Positions 30,747-43,783 of a DNA stretch of 64,000 nucleotides are shown here, one piece after another. Position numbers and translations under genes: made by a program. The stretch lies in assembly GCA_034359265.1 (NCBI GenBank), contig CP136893.1, positions 43,411,501 to 43,475,500 on the forward strand, given 5' to 3'. This stretch comes from Canna indica. Lineage: Eukaryota > Streptophyta > Magnoliopsida > Zingiberales > Cannaceae. Each line of letters starts with the position of its first letter. The stretch's first letter is position 1. The notes beneath the pieces were generated by a model, which saw nothing but the letters and a program-made list of their open reading frames with translations, had not been told where the DNA came from and ran no database searches.

Positions 30747-32920
30747 TTACAAATTAGTGTTAAAAATCAATAGAGTTGAGAGATATCGAGTGAAATAAAG
30801 AGAAGAATTAATACATATCTCTACACTTTCAAGTTCAGCTAAGGCATGTTCAATGAAAAGAGATTTACTACTGCATCTAAACCAATCTTGCCCACAAATG
30901 AGTGCTTCCACAAGCCTAGGAATTAGAGTAGACCGAAATGAATCAAGGATACGTCCTCCAGTGCTAAAAGCAGATTCTGAAGCCACTGTAGACACAGGCA
31001 TAGCCAATACATCTCGAGCCATAGTAGAAATTATTCGATACCTAGATGCATTGACTTTCCACCAAGCTAATATATCAAAATCATCACAATCCTCCTCAAG
31101 CTCCTTATTAAAATACCTATCCAACTCAATTTTTGTCTCTCCACTCCCTTGAGATACCTTTTGCTTCTTCAATATTTCTCTAATGTAATCAGTCCTAGCT
31201 TTAGGCTTTGCATCATTTTTCTCAATTTGAGCTTGCTCACTTGCTTGTACAACAATAGATGAAACTATGGATGCACCATAAGAATCATACATAGAGGATA
31301 AAACTTTTCTCAACTTCTCTTTTAACAGTTTGGCATTTTGAGCATCATATGATTTATCAATGATAATATCCACAGATTCCAATTTAAAATGAGGATCAAG
31401 CACTACAGCAACAAACAACATGATATTCACATTATTAATATTTGCCCAGTACTTATCATATTTTCTTTTCATTCTAGTAGTCATTGCCTTCAAATTCAAA
31501 TCCTCACTTTCACCCCAGGAAGAAATCATCAACCCAAGACCATAAATCTGTCTCATGTACTCATTACCGATGACATAAAGTGAACCAGACAATTTCAAAG
31601 TGGTTTCATAAAAGACTTCAAGAAATGATAACAAGTTTTTGGCATATTCCCAATCTGAATTATTAGGCAAACCACTCTTATTAAAAATCTCACTCACATA
31701 TTTGGGATCAGTAATCTCAAGCAAGAAAAAAGCCTTTTGAAATTTCAAAGCTGATTGCAACATTAAATAAGTTGGAGTTCCATCTAGTTTCCACATCTAG
31801 ACATACTAGACTTTTTGTATCTAGCAACTCTTTTGCAGCACATTCTTTAAACTTCTGTAATCTAGAAGGAGATGATCTCACATATTTGATAACATTTCGA
31901 ATTCTAACAATTGAATCATCAAGTTCACTCATTCCATCTTTCACAATGAGGTTCAAAATATGAGCAGCACATCTCATATGCAAAAATTCACCTTGCAAAA
32001 CACTACCCTCCCAACTATTCAACATTCTCTTCAAGTATTGAATGCACAAGTCATTTGAGCTTGCATTATCAACTGTTATAGTAAAAACTCTGCGAGTCCC
32101 CCATTCAAGTAAATATTTTTCAATTGTTTTACCAATAACTTCACCTGAATGACCCGATATTTGACAAAAACTAATAATTTTTTTAATGTAAAGTCCAATC
32201 ATCATCAATAAAATGACATGTGATTCACATATAACTCAAATTCTGAATGGAAGTCCATGCATAAGTTGTAAGGCAAATTCTTAAAGATAATTTCTTTAAA
32301 TACTTCATGAAGTTTAATTTCTCTTGCTTATAAAGTTCATAACAATCTCTAGCTACAGTGAAACGTGAAGGCATAACAAATAAAGGTTGCATTGCACGAC
32401 AAAATTGACGAAATCCTTCATGTTCCACAAATCTAAAGGGTATTTCATTAGTAATGATCATTTTAGCTAAATATCTTCTGCACTCTTCTTGATCAAACTT
32501 TCAAGATGCAAGTGTATGTGTAGTGCCTCCAAAATTACCACTTGCTAAGGGTTTAAATGTTAAAGTTCTCTGACTCTTTTCCACATTGGTAGGATACTTT
32601 TTGCATCTATTTAAATGATTACTCAAACAACCAGTGCCACTAGATGTTGGACATGTAAGAGACTTCTCACAGTATATGCAAGTTGCTCTTTGATCACTAT
32701 TTTTTTTGCATTCAATCTTATCAAAATGATCCCATACCCAAGATTTTCGTTTACCACGCACCTTTGACTTTGAAGTCCCACCTTGAGTTGAAGGTAAAAC
32801 TACACGCTCTTGAGTTGTTTGTTCTTGCTGTTTTTGTTGTTCTTGTTGTCCTTGTTGCTCTTGCAATTGGGGGATGATATTTTCTATATTGGCAGTAGAA
32901 TTTTCAGTGGTGCTAGACAT
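30747..32920 (-). pseudogene. hAT transposase with BED zinc finger, broken
   Basis: In order on the minus strand: a glutamine-rich N-terminus; a BED finger (WVWDHFDKIE, ATCIYCEKSL, LSNHLNRCKKYP; about 32620-32740); IPFRFVEHEGFRQFCRAMQP; the catalytic-domain motifs FTITVDNASSND and MRCAAHILNLIVKDG (about 31920-32090); and the C-terminal dimerisation motif PVSTVASESAFSTGGRILD with SRSTL-like R.TL (about 30900-31000). It is broken by a TGA at 32501-32503 in place of a tryptophan, a stop near 32222, a frameshift near 32180 and another frameshift near 31768. The length fits the roughly 650-700 residues usual for the RICESLEEPER/DAYSLEEPER group. It could be mobilised only in trans. Confidence 0.93.
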
Positions 32921-33639
32921 ATTTTCAGCCTACATCACAAAAGACATAATGAATATAAGTATGAATATCATTAAATAAAGGAAACAATATACTTCAAATA
33001 AAAGGAACTGGTAGAGTAAGAATGGATCATAGTAAGAGACCTTCTAAGTGCCATCAATGAAGAATTAGTCTCTTTTAGTTACATTAGGACTATTAAAAAT
33101 ACTTTTAAGAATACTTCTAAGTGCCAACAAAGTAATGAAGAATTGAATCTCTGTAGTTTCTTTTCCTTGATTTTATAATCCTTTTTCAATAGTATAGGTA
33201 AATATATAAATTGGTATACTTGTAAATTGAAGTGAAGAGTTGTCTGTGTATTCATCTTTCTCTCTAATGGATAAATTGGCTTGTTGGGTTCTATGTTCAA
33301 GGCAAATTTAGAATTGCTCTGTCAGAAGCAACATCAACATCAACACTGCTATGAGCAATTGCACTTTCTTGTCAGTTAAATACTAAAACAAGTGACCTTA
33401 TACCATAGTGTATTCATGAGTTCATGACCAATTGACCACATTACACTTCTGTCTAGTAATGAAGTAATTTTAGTATTTTACAAAGTGAAGAATGCATTTG
33501 CATCAGCAATAATTTAAATGAGGGATACCTTCAAAGTTCAAACACATCAATACAGCAGTTCCACATTTCCACTTAGCAAAACCAAAGAAAAATGAAAAAA
33601 AAGGCAGATCAGGAGAAAATTCATACCCGTTGACGGATC

Positions 33640-34095
33640 TATGCACCGCACTGATCGAAAGACTGAGACGCGATCGACAGCAAGGGTGGGAGCGATTGGC
33701 AGCAAGGGTGAGGTGCCGCTATCGTGGAAGACGAGCCGCAGTGAGCCGACGGTGAGGAGAAGGAGATGCCGTGGTGAGCCGGCGACGACGAAGCAACAGA
33801 TGGGACTTTGGGATACGAAGACGAGCCACGGTGAAGCGGAGACGAGCTGCGGAGAGGCGGAGATGGTGAGTTGCGAAGGGGCGGAGACGACGAGTCACGG
33901 AGGGGCGGAGATGACGAGTCGCCGAGACGGACCAGACGCGATTCGCGGAGAGGACGAGAGAGAGAAGATAAGACTGAAGAGGGCTCGGGCGTCGGGGCGT
34001 CGGGGCGACAGAGCGTCGGGACGTCGGGGCGTCGGGGCGACAGGGCGAGAGCCGAGAGAGTCAAAGACCGAGAGACGAGAGTGGGCGGGATAAAA
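33640..34095 (-). other. GC-rich 5' region of the hAT element
   Basis: Repetitive GC-rich tract with GACGAGTC/GCGGAGA words and GGGCGTCGGGGCG iterations (33988-34045). Long frames exist on both strands but show repeat-driven Arg/Gly/Ser or Pro/Ser composition without domains. It is probably the promoter or untranslated leader of the transposase gene. Confidence 0.5.
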
Positions 34096-34427
34096 GTTAG
34101 GGTTTCTAACTTTCTATTTGACTATTTCTATGTAACTATGTTTATACTTTATAAAATTATAACTAAAAAATTAATAACTTATTATATAATACTGTTTTAT
34201 AATATATATAATACAAAATATATATCCACTGATCGATTAACCGAAACCGGTGGACTTTTTATACCCCGACCCGAACCCGAAAACCGAAAATTAAAAAAAG
34301 AAATCCGAAACCGCAAAAACCGGTTCGGTTAATCGCAAAAACCGGTTCGGTTAATCGCAAAAATCGGTTCGATTTCGGACCGATTTTTCGGTTAACCGAA
34401 AAACCGTTTTTTTTTCCCTCACCCCTA

Positions 34428-34435
34428 GGGGGTAT
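34428..34435. repeat. hAT 8-bp target site duplication (right)
   Basis: GGGGGTAT, exact partner of 29867-29874. Confidence 0.95.
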
Positions 34436-34757
34436 ATATAGCCTATACATATACTCTTGTTGGATTAATTGGATAAGTGTTGAGTTACCATGCATGCACG
34501 TGAAACATGCATGCAGAGGGAGATGGATAGTTATATTAATAATATTGGTTACTTAGTTAATAAATTAATTAGCCTCGGGATGTATGCTTAATATATTTCA
34601 TTAATATATAAATTATATATGAGTCGGAGAGGACGTGGTCGGTGTGTAATCGGGATAATAATGTCGCGTGAATTAAGAGAAGTCAATGTCCAAAAACGTG
34701 TATATATTTATATTGCTAGCTAGCTGCGCATCTAATTAAATTATTAATTTGAAGTCA

Positions 34758-34797
<40 letters not shown>

Positions 34798-35208
34798 ATT
34801 TGTGCCTTAATTTCCAAATAAAAAATAGGTTGAGACTTGAGATAAGATAGATCTAATTTGGCACGTGAAGATAAATTAATTTTGCATGCCTATAATGGTG
34901 AGTGATGAGAATTGAAACACAGTTGGATATTGAGAGTAGAACAATCGGAGATGATAAAGATGAGAAGAGAGTTCTTCCCCAAATATTATTAAATAAAAAA
35001 TATAAATCAAGAAGATGATTACAATTTGAATTAACGCCCCTTATAGGGCTGCATTATCAGTCAACACGAAAAGACTAATATACCATCTACAGCTTATTAC
35101 CATTTATATGTCCAGTAAAGTAAAAACACATATACTATACATATATCTTAACACATATACTATATACATCATCATCCTCAAACTAGTTATCAACTCTTCC
35201 GTGAAAAA
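34436..35208. other. Spacer with AT microsatellite, no gene seen
   Basis: Contains an (AT)n tract at about 34758-34796. No LTR or primer site is detected before the copia remains that start at 35209. Confidence 0.6.
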
Positions 35209-38200
35209 ATGGAGGATAACGCTCTTGTTGAGACTCATATCCTCAAACTAATCAATTTGATTGAGGAGTTAGAGAGGTTGGGGTTCTCCATGGACAGGAA
35301 ACTAAGTCAGGACTTAGTGCTCCAATTTCTCCCGGATTTATTTTCACAGTTTGTTGATAACTTCCACATAAATAAGCAGGACGTCTTGCTTCCTGAGCTC
35401 CTTAATATACTGAAGACTGTTGAGTCCCACCTTATGAAGGATAATGACATAGTCTTGTTAGTGAGAGATGCTTCTGAGGCAAAGTTATACTCTATTAATA
35501 GCAAAGTGAAAAACTAAACTGTAAAACCCATTAGAAATATCAAGAAGAAAGGGAAAGATGTTCCCAATAGCACCTGCTACCATTGTGGTAAAGATGGCCA
35601 CTGGAAGCACAACTGCAATGAATATTTTGCAGAGTTAAAACTGAAGATGATTTTTGAAACCACCGCTTTAGGTGCGTACGTTATAGAAAATACTTCGTCA
35701 TTAAACTCTACTTTGTGGTATAAGATACCGAGTATTTGATATCAATCATCATCTGCAAAGATGTTGCAGGAGAAAAAGAAAAGTAGAAGACTTGACAAAA
35801 GGCAACTACGAGACCATTGAACCTATTGTTACAGCCTTAGTCATAGGAACCTATTGTATAAGTCAGCTATTTGAAAAAGACCATTGAATTGTACAATTGA
35901 TTTGCTCCAGTGTTGATAAAAGAACGTCATTTTTTGCTTTGTTGCCTAAACAAGGTTGTGAAAAGTTCTTTAAAAGGCAATAGTTGTCGCATGAACCATT
36001 CTAATGACTTGTATGCGATTGGACATGTCTCAATTGGTTTAATGGTTTTGAAGTTAATGATAGATATTTTTGGTACGAATGCACAAATATATAAAACTAA
36101 CCTCACCTACTTCATGGCTTTATGACTTTGGGAGATTATGAATCGCAGTCAGAACTTGAGAAGTGTGTCTCAAGAAGATTCTGATTGAGTCTCTATTCAC
36201 CAAACTTGGAGAAAGGCTCGCTGAGTTGATTAGAGTTGGCCAACATAGGTTTATGCAGGCCGATAACAACTCAAGCCAGAAAGAATACTCCTACGATATG
36301 ATTAGGCACGGGTGCATCCACCTGTTTGGGCACAAACCCGATACCTTTGAATCGTTTAAGGAGTATGAAGGTGAAGTTAAAGAAACATATTGCAAAAGGT
36401 ATTATAAGCCTTCAATTGGATCGAGGCAGAGAATACTTATCCACTGGGTTTGTGAATTATCTCAAAGACAATAAGATTGTCTCTGTATGGACCCTTCCTC
36501 ACATAATGGTGTGTTTGAAAGGAGAAATCACACCCTATTGGATATGATGTAATCCATACTTAGCTTCCAATCACTTTTCAGGGGATAAGCAATTGTAGCA
36601 ACCATAAGTTTGTATGTCTCTAATACACCATATAAGATGTGGAATGGCAAGAAACCGAGTCTGAGACCTCTCATGATTTGGGATTGCCTAGGTATGATAA
36701 ACTTGACCAGGTGCAAATGTTGAGGCATACCCTTAAAAGAGTTTTGGGTATCAAGTTCTCCCAACTGAACAAAAGGAGTTTTGTCACTATTTTTGGATAA
36801 AAAGGAGTTTTTCGATGAAAGTGGGAGTGGAATATACGTTGAACTTGGTGAAGTTCAGCAACCACAAATAAAATCGCAACTAGTGGAAAGTCTAGAAGTT
36901 AAATCAATCGATGTAATTATTACTTCCCATCACTCTTCTAGGAGACTACGTAGACTGCCTGAGTGATGATATCTAGCCATAGGGTATGATCTAGATTCAG
37001 ACAATCTACGATATCTTAATGGTCAAATATGTTGACACTATGCGGTGGCATTATGTAAATCCAAATTGGACTCATACCAAGTACGGACTTTGGTTGACCT
37101 GCTCAAAAAGGTTAACTCCTATAGGGTGCAGGTGGATCTTTAGGAAAGATCTGAACAGCTGGCAAGATGTGGACCTATAAGATCAGACTAGCTGTGAATA
37201 AGATCTAACCCGGACAATAGCCTGTCTGTAATAAGACATTCTCATCAGTTCCAGCGCTCAAGTCCATCAAGATATTGCTAGCCATTAGTGTGTACTATGA
37301 ATACGAGATATGGCTAGTGGGTGTCTAGACTGCGTTCTTCCGTTATGAAAAATTCTATATGACATAGCCAGAGGAGTTCGTATCCTCGGTTGGACCGAGT
37401 AAGGTATGCAAGTAGTAGAGGTCCATTTATGGACTACAGCTAGCATCGACGAGTTAAAACATCCATTTAGATGAGATAGTCAAAAGGGTTTTGATTTTAT
37501 TAAAAATGTGGTTGAACCTTGTATAGACAAGATGTTTAGTGGGAGTGTAGTCATATTGTATGACAAACTTGTGGGAAAAACAAGTTCCCATACTCCAGTT
37601 ATTACCCATATTGATTCTCCATGGTACATTCGTAAAAAAACCTCATATATACTTGGTATTAAGATCTATTGGGAATTATATTTTTCCTATTGGGAAAGGA
37701 TGTCAAGATTGGGAAAAAACTTATCTTTTAAAAATATACGGTAAATTAAAAAGAAGTTTTTAAAATGGCATAAAAAATTATCTTTTTCCTATTGGGAAAG
37801 GATGCCAGAATTGCCCCAGCCCATGTATATTGATACAATGCTAAGGAGGATTATCAAAGAAGGCAGTAAAAGAGAGGTTACTTGCCTATGAGTCATAGCA
37901 TCAGTCTCTTCAAGATGATGTCTCCTTAGACATCTTAGGAAAGACAAAGGGTGAGAGCAATCCATTATGCTTCGGCAATAGGATCCATCATGCGATGCTT
38001 TGCACTTGGTTGATATTGCTTATACCTTAGAGGTATCTGGCAGTTTTCGAGCAAAATCCTAGAGAATAACATTGAAGAGCAAATAGAGAACTCTCTCAGG
38101 CACTTGAGAAGGAAGAGAGGTGCTCTATACGACGATGAAACCGTGATGGTGCTCTATACCTTTAATAGTGGTGCAGTAAGCAGGAAAGTATTCAAAGTTG

Positions 38201-38548
38201 GGTACTATAACCGATAAGGTGACTAAGACTTTATGTTTTGCTACTTACTGTACCACTTAGGATAGCATCAGATAAAGGAGTTTATCATTCATTGGGAGCT
38301 GTTCCTGAGGTTGCCAGTTCAACACCGATATTGTATGACAATAGTAGGACTGTTGCTTAAAGTTAAGGAAATAAGATCCCGTGAATATCATTGCTTTTCT
38401 TAAAAGGCGGTGTCACCTCATTGTTGGAAAGAAGTGATGACTCAAAGATATTGATGTAGATTAAACTGATTGTGACAACAGCAGATTCGATCACCACTAA
38501 AATTGGTATGTGAATACCAGGATGATTGGCTAAAGTGCAAGTGGGAGA
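35209..38548 (+). pseudogene. Copia gag-pol remnant, 5'-truncated and heavily decayed
   Basis: Gag pieces come first (LERLGFSMDRKLSQDLVLQFLPDLF in parts, then the zinc knuckle CYHCGKDGHWKHNC near 35577-35620). Integrase scraps follow (SIQLDRGREYLSTGF; an NGVFERRN segment near 36505), then RT scraps (GCRWIFRKDLNSWQ near 37120-37160) and an RNase H tail (YDNSRTVA, FLKRRCHLI near 38335-38420). Frames are interrupted every 100-300 bp. The gag style differs from the SIRE-like elements elsewhere in the window, so it is a separate copia family. No 5' LTR is seen. It ends at a polypurine tract AAGTGGGAGAT before the 3' LTR. Confidence 0.85.
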
Positions 38549-38549
38549 T

Positions 38550-40939
38550 TGAAAGGAATAGTGCCCTTGAGCCAATCACATGTCGATGTGTTCAGGGACT
38601 ATTCAATGGTAATCAACTTTACGAGGCAACTTTTCATCATATGCTGCATCTTTATTTATAAAGATTATGATGAACCCCGAGAATTCGGGCAAATGATTCT
38701 AAGGCCATGATGAGATCATGCTAGTGAAACTTAGAATCTAGATGCCCCTGTTCTAAATGTTCCTAATCATAGGATCACCGATTAGGGGATTTGTGATTCC
38801 GAATAGACTAGTTCACTTGGTATATGCCCTATACGATATGAGGTAGTTGATCTCACAGTTACCTATGAGTTGTCATTAATGTACCAGTGCAGGTGCTCAT
38901 TATTGAATGAGTTCACTAAACGAACCTACATGACGAACACAGAATGAAATCCTTACATGGGTGTCAATAGGATGTTCCTCGGGTGATAGTAGGTGCAAGC
39001 AGTCATTGGACCTGAGGTTGTCATAGTTACCTTGTGAGTGACGACCCATTGCTTTGGTTCTATCCCTATTTGGCCCTCAGTGTCATGTGTCGGGTATTAC
39101 TGGGCATGGGGAAGCATTCATGGAGGTAGGTGATCAACCAACATGGAATCGGTTACTCCAGTAAGAGGAGATAATGTCCTATGTGTCCCTGCAAGTGTCG
39201 ACTCAGGAATCTCTAACCAGAGTAGATATGAAAGTCAGGAAGATGTTTATGATGTTTCATTATTGAGACGACATCTTGGCAGGTGGAATATATATGAATC
39301 GGTATTAAGGTTTGACACTTCCTCTATACCCTAGCTGGTTTTGGGATATTATAATTGAGAGATTTAGTTGCACGGTAACTAATCACCGAAGGACGTTTGA
39401 TCCATGTAGATTGAATCTCACACTATTCGGGTAGTCATGACACGGTTCTAGACGTCAATCTTGACTTGTGAGTGGAGTCCCTCAAGACCACACTAAAAGG
39501 GTTTAGTGGAGGCTCGTAATTTTCGAATAGAAGTCGTTCTATCGGATCCGACTCTCTATTGATGCACAACTCACTGTTGGCTTAGTGTGGCGCCCAATGA
39601 GTCACACACAACAGGCTAACCTCGTAACGGACCTTATGAGATAAAGTCCAAATACGGCCATATATGTCTACTAGTATGGACATGCTGCAACTCGATCACG
39701 GATCTCGTTTATGGACACGATAGGAAAGTTATTTCCTATAGGAATGAATGCGCGAAGAAGGAGTTCATCGGTAACCCTAATTTGTAGGGCATCCCTAAAT
39801 TGTAGGGATTGATACATGATAATATTTCATGTAGTTGGTTAAATTTAATTATGAATTAAATGTTTAATTAACTACTTGACTGGGAATATATTTAATTATG
39901 AATTAAATATAATTTAATTTTGAATCAAATATACATTGTGGGAAAATTAGTTTTCAACTATGAGCCTAATCAATTAATTAGAAATTAGTTTATTTGGATA
40001 AATTCTAATTAATAAGAATGTGATTTATGGAGATAAATCATAAAATTAATAGATATATGATTTATGAGGATAAATCATAATTCTATTAATAAATAAGAAA
40101 TTGAATTATATTAATAAATAAGAAATTGAATTATTTAGATAAACAACTTTCTTACCTTTTAGGGAATTGGTTTGTTTAGATAATTAGCATTCTTATTTGT
40201 AAGCTCTTAATTTATGAAAATAAATTAAAGTTTATATTTTATTGGACTTAATTAATTTCGAATTAATTATGAATTCATTAAAATATGAATTATTTTTGGA
40301 GGCAAACCCCAGAATTTTGAATTATGTGGAGAGAGTTTTTAAGGGGGGGGGGTCTACCTTGTAATCGCTCCCTCTCTATAAATGGTGGTCGAGCACCCCA
40401 TGGAGGGGGTTGGTGAATCAGTTCTTCTTCCTCTCCATTGGTGGCCGACCATCTACTTCCTCATTCTTGGTCTTTTACAATGCCAAATTTTGGGGTGTCT
40501 TCCACTTGGGTGTGCCACCTACTTCATCCACTTGGAGGATTCCGAACAAGGACAGTGAGGTATTATTTGATTTACCTATTTGTTCAGTTGATTTCTCATC
40601 TCCTCTTCCTCTCGTTTTGGAGCCTATTCTTGGTGGAAGGGCCGGCCTAGCCTTTGAGGTTTCGGGGTTTGAGAAAGCGTCTCCGTTGAGCCACGACGAG
40701 TCCGATTGTTCGCTGCCCTTTTGTTGCGAGGTGCCTGGTGTGGACTATCATTAGAGGACGTGCATGTGGGCGTCTTGATACGGGAGTAGGAGCATCCTAT
40801 CCAACCGCGGTATAAGGTATACCTTGCCTCTTCTCTCGTAGATTGAATTCCTTAATTATTGCTAAAGTAGATCGATGTTTTGGGATATTCAAAGTTTTAA
40901 ATTGCTATTTCCGCTGCGTTTCTTATTCACATACCAACA
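38550..40939 (+). repeat. 3' LTR of the truncated copia element (2390 bp)
   Basis: Starts TGAAAGGAATAGTGCCC right after the polypurine tract and ends ATTCACATACCAACA. It has a TATA box CTATAAATGG (40376-40385) and a run of 10 G at 40343-40352. The sequence right after the CA end is Ty3/gypsy coding sequence starting TGGTCAGTTGAGC, so the copia element was inserted in, or recombined with, the gypsy element. Its U3 part shows no coding potential. Confidence 0.7.
40377..40383 (+). promoter_or_regulatory. TATA box of the 2.4-kb copia LTR
   Basis: TATAAAT in CTCTCTATAAATGGTGG, about 560 bp before the LTR end. Confidence 0.5.
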
Positions 40940-40940
40940 G

Positions 40941-42729
40941 TGGTCAGTTGAGCTTTTAGAATTCAGCATTGAATATCAACCCAGAGTTCCCATCAAGGCC
41001 ATGGTGTTGGCCGATTTTGTTGCCAAGTTCACCAACCAAGGAAATACTCACAACTAGGGGGAAACCTGGGCGTTGTTAGTGGATGACACTTCCAATGAAA
41101 AGGGAAGCGGGGTAGGCATCAATCCCTTCAATTTCAGTTTAAAGCTAGCAATAATCAAGCGGAGTACGAAGCTCTAAGATTTGGATTAAAACTCGCGCAA
41201 GAGGTAAAAAGCTTGAAGCATCGTCGTAAAAAGTGATTCACAACTTGTCGTAGGGCAAGTCAACGACACCTACCAGGCCAGAGATCCTTCACTCGAAAGG
41301 TACCTTGCGCTAGTATAATCTTTAATCACTAATTTTGATAGCTATATAATCCAGCACATACCTCGGGAGGAAAACACTCAGGCCGACTTGCTATCCATAC
41401 TTGCTAGCACCAAAAAACCACAGAATAATAGGTCGATCATTCAGCAAGTCCTCGGGCACCCGAGCATCCAACCAGCTGACACCATGGCCGAAGTCCGAGC
41501 AATTGAACAAGGCGCGGATTGGAGAACCCCTTACATCGATTACCTCAGGCAATGTGAAATCTCGGAAGGCACCCCCAACCCGGGCAGATTCAAAAGAATG
41601 ACAAGCTATTACACGTTCCTTGATAACCAGCTCTACAAAAGAGAGCTCTCCCGAGCACTCCTCAGGTGTGTCACCCAACCTCGAATAGCCATTAATGGCA
41701 GAGGTTCACGACGACATCTGCGGTAACCAAATTGGAGGAAGGTCGCTGGTATCCAAAATCCTCCGAGCCGACTATTTCTAGCCAATTATGAAGATGGATT
41801 GCAGACTTTACGTCAAAAAATGCGACACATGCTAAAGGTTCTCGAAAGTTTCTCAACTACACCTTGAACCCTTACATAGTTCAGACATCAATTGGCCATT
41901 CCACAAATGGGGTTTAGACCTCCTCAGTCCTTTTCCCATAGCACCTGGGCAATTCAAGTTCTTGGTTGTAGCAATTGACTACTTCACCAAGTGGATAGAG
42001 GCCGAACCCCTAACAACGATTACAACAGATAAAGTCCAAAAGTTCATCTGGAAGAATATCATATGCATATTCTTAATACCACGAGAATGGGACTCAATTC
42101 ACGGATCGGCGATTATGAGAGTTCACCTCGAACCTCGGCATCAAATAACTCTTCTCATTTGTTGAGTACCCACAGATGATGGCTTAGCCGAAGCAGCCAA
42201 CAAAGTAATCCTAAATGGGTTAAAGAAAAAGCTCAACAGAGTCAAGGTCTACTGGGTCGACAAATTACTAGAAGTACTCTGGAGTTACAACATAATAACT
42301 TAGTCTTCCACCTCGGAAACACCTTACCACCTCGAAAACTCAGTCTTCCCCGTCGAGATCGTAGAACCTAGCCTCCATAGAATTGCTTTTGAGGAACAGT
42401 GTAACACAGAAGCTCGAGTCGCCGAACTCGACCTCATTGAAGAGGAGTGACAGGTCACCAAAATCAGAGAAGAGGCGATGAAGCTCAAGATTGCCCAAAA
42501 ATACGACAGATGTGTGAGGCCAAGGAACTTGGCGGAAGGTGATCTAGTTCTCCAGAAGATTGAACCACAAAAAAACCAGTCGAAGAAGGAAAGCTTCCCC
42601 GAAACTGGGAAGGCCCTTATTGGATCACAGAAGTCCTCAAGAAAGGTGCATATAGAATAGCAGAAATCTCTGGGCAGGAACTCCCACGATCTTTGAACAC
42701 AGCCTCTCTGCGGGCCTATTACAGCTAAG
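40941..42729 (+). pseudogene. Ty3/gypsy (Tat-like) RNase H and integrase remnant
   Basis: It opens inside the first RNase H with WSVELLEFSIEYQPRVPIKAMVLADFVAKF. A second RNase H-like domain follows (LLVDDTSNEKGSGVG, then SDSQLVVGQVNDTYQARDPSLERYL). It goes on to an integrase with LVVAIDYFTKWIEAEPLTTI (about 41965-42020) and ends SLRAYY-stop at 42729. The tandem second RNase H is characteristic of the Tat branch of non-chromovirus gypsy elements (such as RIRE2, Retand and Ogre relatives). Numerous stops and frame changes occur; gag, protease and most of RT are missing on the left, where the copia LTR abuts. Confidence 0.85.
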
Positions 42730-43139
42730 AATTCCCCTATAAATTACGACAAGGCTAGGGTGTTCTTTTCCTTACTTGGCGGTTTTTTCCCATTGGGTTT
42801 TTCCTCATGGAAGGTTTTTAAAGAGGTCCTGCCTAGTGTAAGCCGAGCCTAGCTCTCGGTGGGGTATGATGTGTCTTTATTTTATAACAAAGTTGCTTTC
42901 TCTATTACACACATCTTTTGTGTCTAACCTTCCTCTCAATTATTGCATATTTTGTAGGAGGAATTTATACGGCCTCACAAGCGGCCCTTGACCCATGTGA
43001 CGCGCTGTTCCTCCTCGATCAATCCTCCCTACTCTCGGTATTGCCAAACGCCTAAGCAATTTATACTTTGTTTTCACTAGCTTAAGCTCAACTCAACACC
43101 TCAATCAACGACTAGAACTCTCACCAGTTTGGCTCGTCG

Positions 43140-43480
43140 GCCTCAGTGCCTATCTCGGGCTCCTACACCCTCAACGACCCTAAGCGCGTCTATCGCGAGC
43201 TCGGTTCTCATCGAGTCTGGTCCTCGGCCTACACACAGCCTTCGGCTTTGTCCGACACGCTCCCAGCGGGCAACACGACCGTAAGCGCGCCTATCGTGGG
43301 CTCGTTTCTCATCGAGTCTGGTCCTCGGCCTACACATGGCCTCCAGCTCTATCCGACATGCTCCTAGAGATCAACACGACCCTAAGCAGGCCTATCGTGA
43401 GCTCGGTTTTCACCGAGTCTGATTCTCAACATTAAACGCGGCCTTCGGCTTAGCCTGGCACACTCTCAAACAAATAGCAC
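43140..43480. repeat. About 100-bp tandem repeat in gypsy 3' region
   Basis: The unit CACGACC.TAAGCGCGCCTATCG..GAGCTCG..CTCATCGAGTCTGGTCCTCGGCC (never identical) recurs three to four times, GC-rich. Confidence 0.8.
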
Positions 43481-43778
43481 AATCCCAAGGGCCTTCGTCA
43501 TGAAAGGTACAGTTACAGTTCAAACACTACACCAATCAAAACATGCAGGAAAGAGCCTTCTAGGCAAAAAGGAAGACATATCTTTTATTTCATAAAATCC
43601 CACGAAAGGGGTACATACAAGCCCACAGAGGGCTATTCAAAGAAAGAAACACTTTCAAGTGGCACATCCAAGTTAACACCAAACGAGATGAGCAAGAAAC
43701 GAAGTTCCGATTCAAAGTCCTAGTCCAGGATTCGGCGGTGTGCGCAAATGGCAACCCAGAAGATGGAAGGATAGAGGA

Positions 43779-43783
43779 GTTCA
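43779..43783. repeat. Target site duplication GTTCA (left)
   Basis: GTTCA, repeated exactly at 51434-51438. Confidence 0.92.

Larger units (their letters stand above)
29875..34427 (-). mobile_element. hAT (Ac/Tam3-like) transposon, 4553 bp, intact ends
   Basis: The left end TAGGGGTGAGCATGG and the complement of the right end TAGGGGTGAGGGAAA give 10-bp terminal inverted repeats, flanked by a perfect 8-bp duplication GGGGGTAT. Subterminal regions carry repeated CGGTTAAC/AACCGGTTCGGTT words (29888-30050 and 34220-34405), the type of motif bound by hAT transposases. The element encodes a BED-finger transposase on the minus strand that is broken by stops and frameshifts. A GC-rich block at 33640-34095 lies upstream of the transposase gene and may contain its promoter or 5' exon. 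Perfect flanks suggest a fairly recent insertion. Confidence 0.95.
42730..43783 (+). other. 3' non-coding region of the Tat-like gypsy element
   Basis: Downstream of integrase there is no sense coding sequence. A tandem array lies at 43140-43480. A small minus-strand frame (43590-43784) lacks recognised domains. Tat elements often have a long region here, sometimes with an antisense ORF; I cannot confirm one. It is cut at 43783 by the copia insertion and resumes at 51434. Confidence 0.55.

Noticed and set aside
33639..34332. GC-rich frames of 140-150 codons on both strands
   Set aside because: Arg/Gly/Ser-rich products of short GC repeats in the hAT 5' region; overlapping frames on both strands have no domain.
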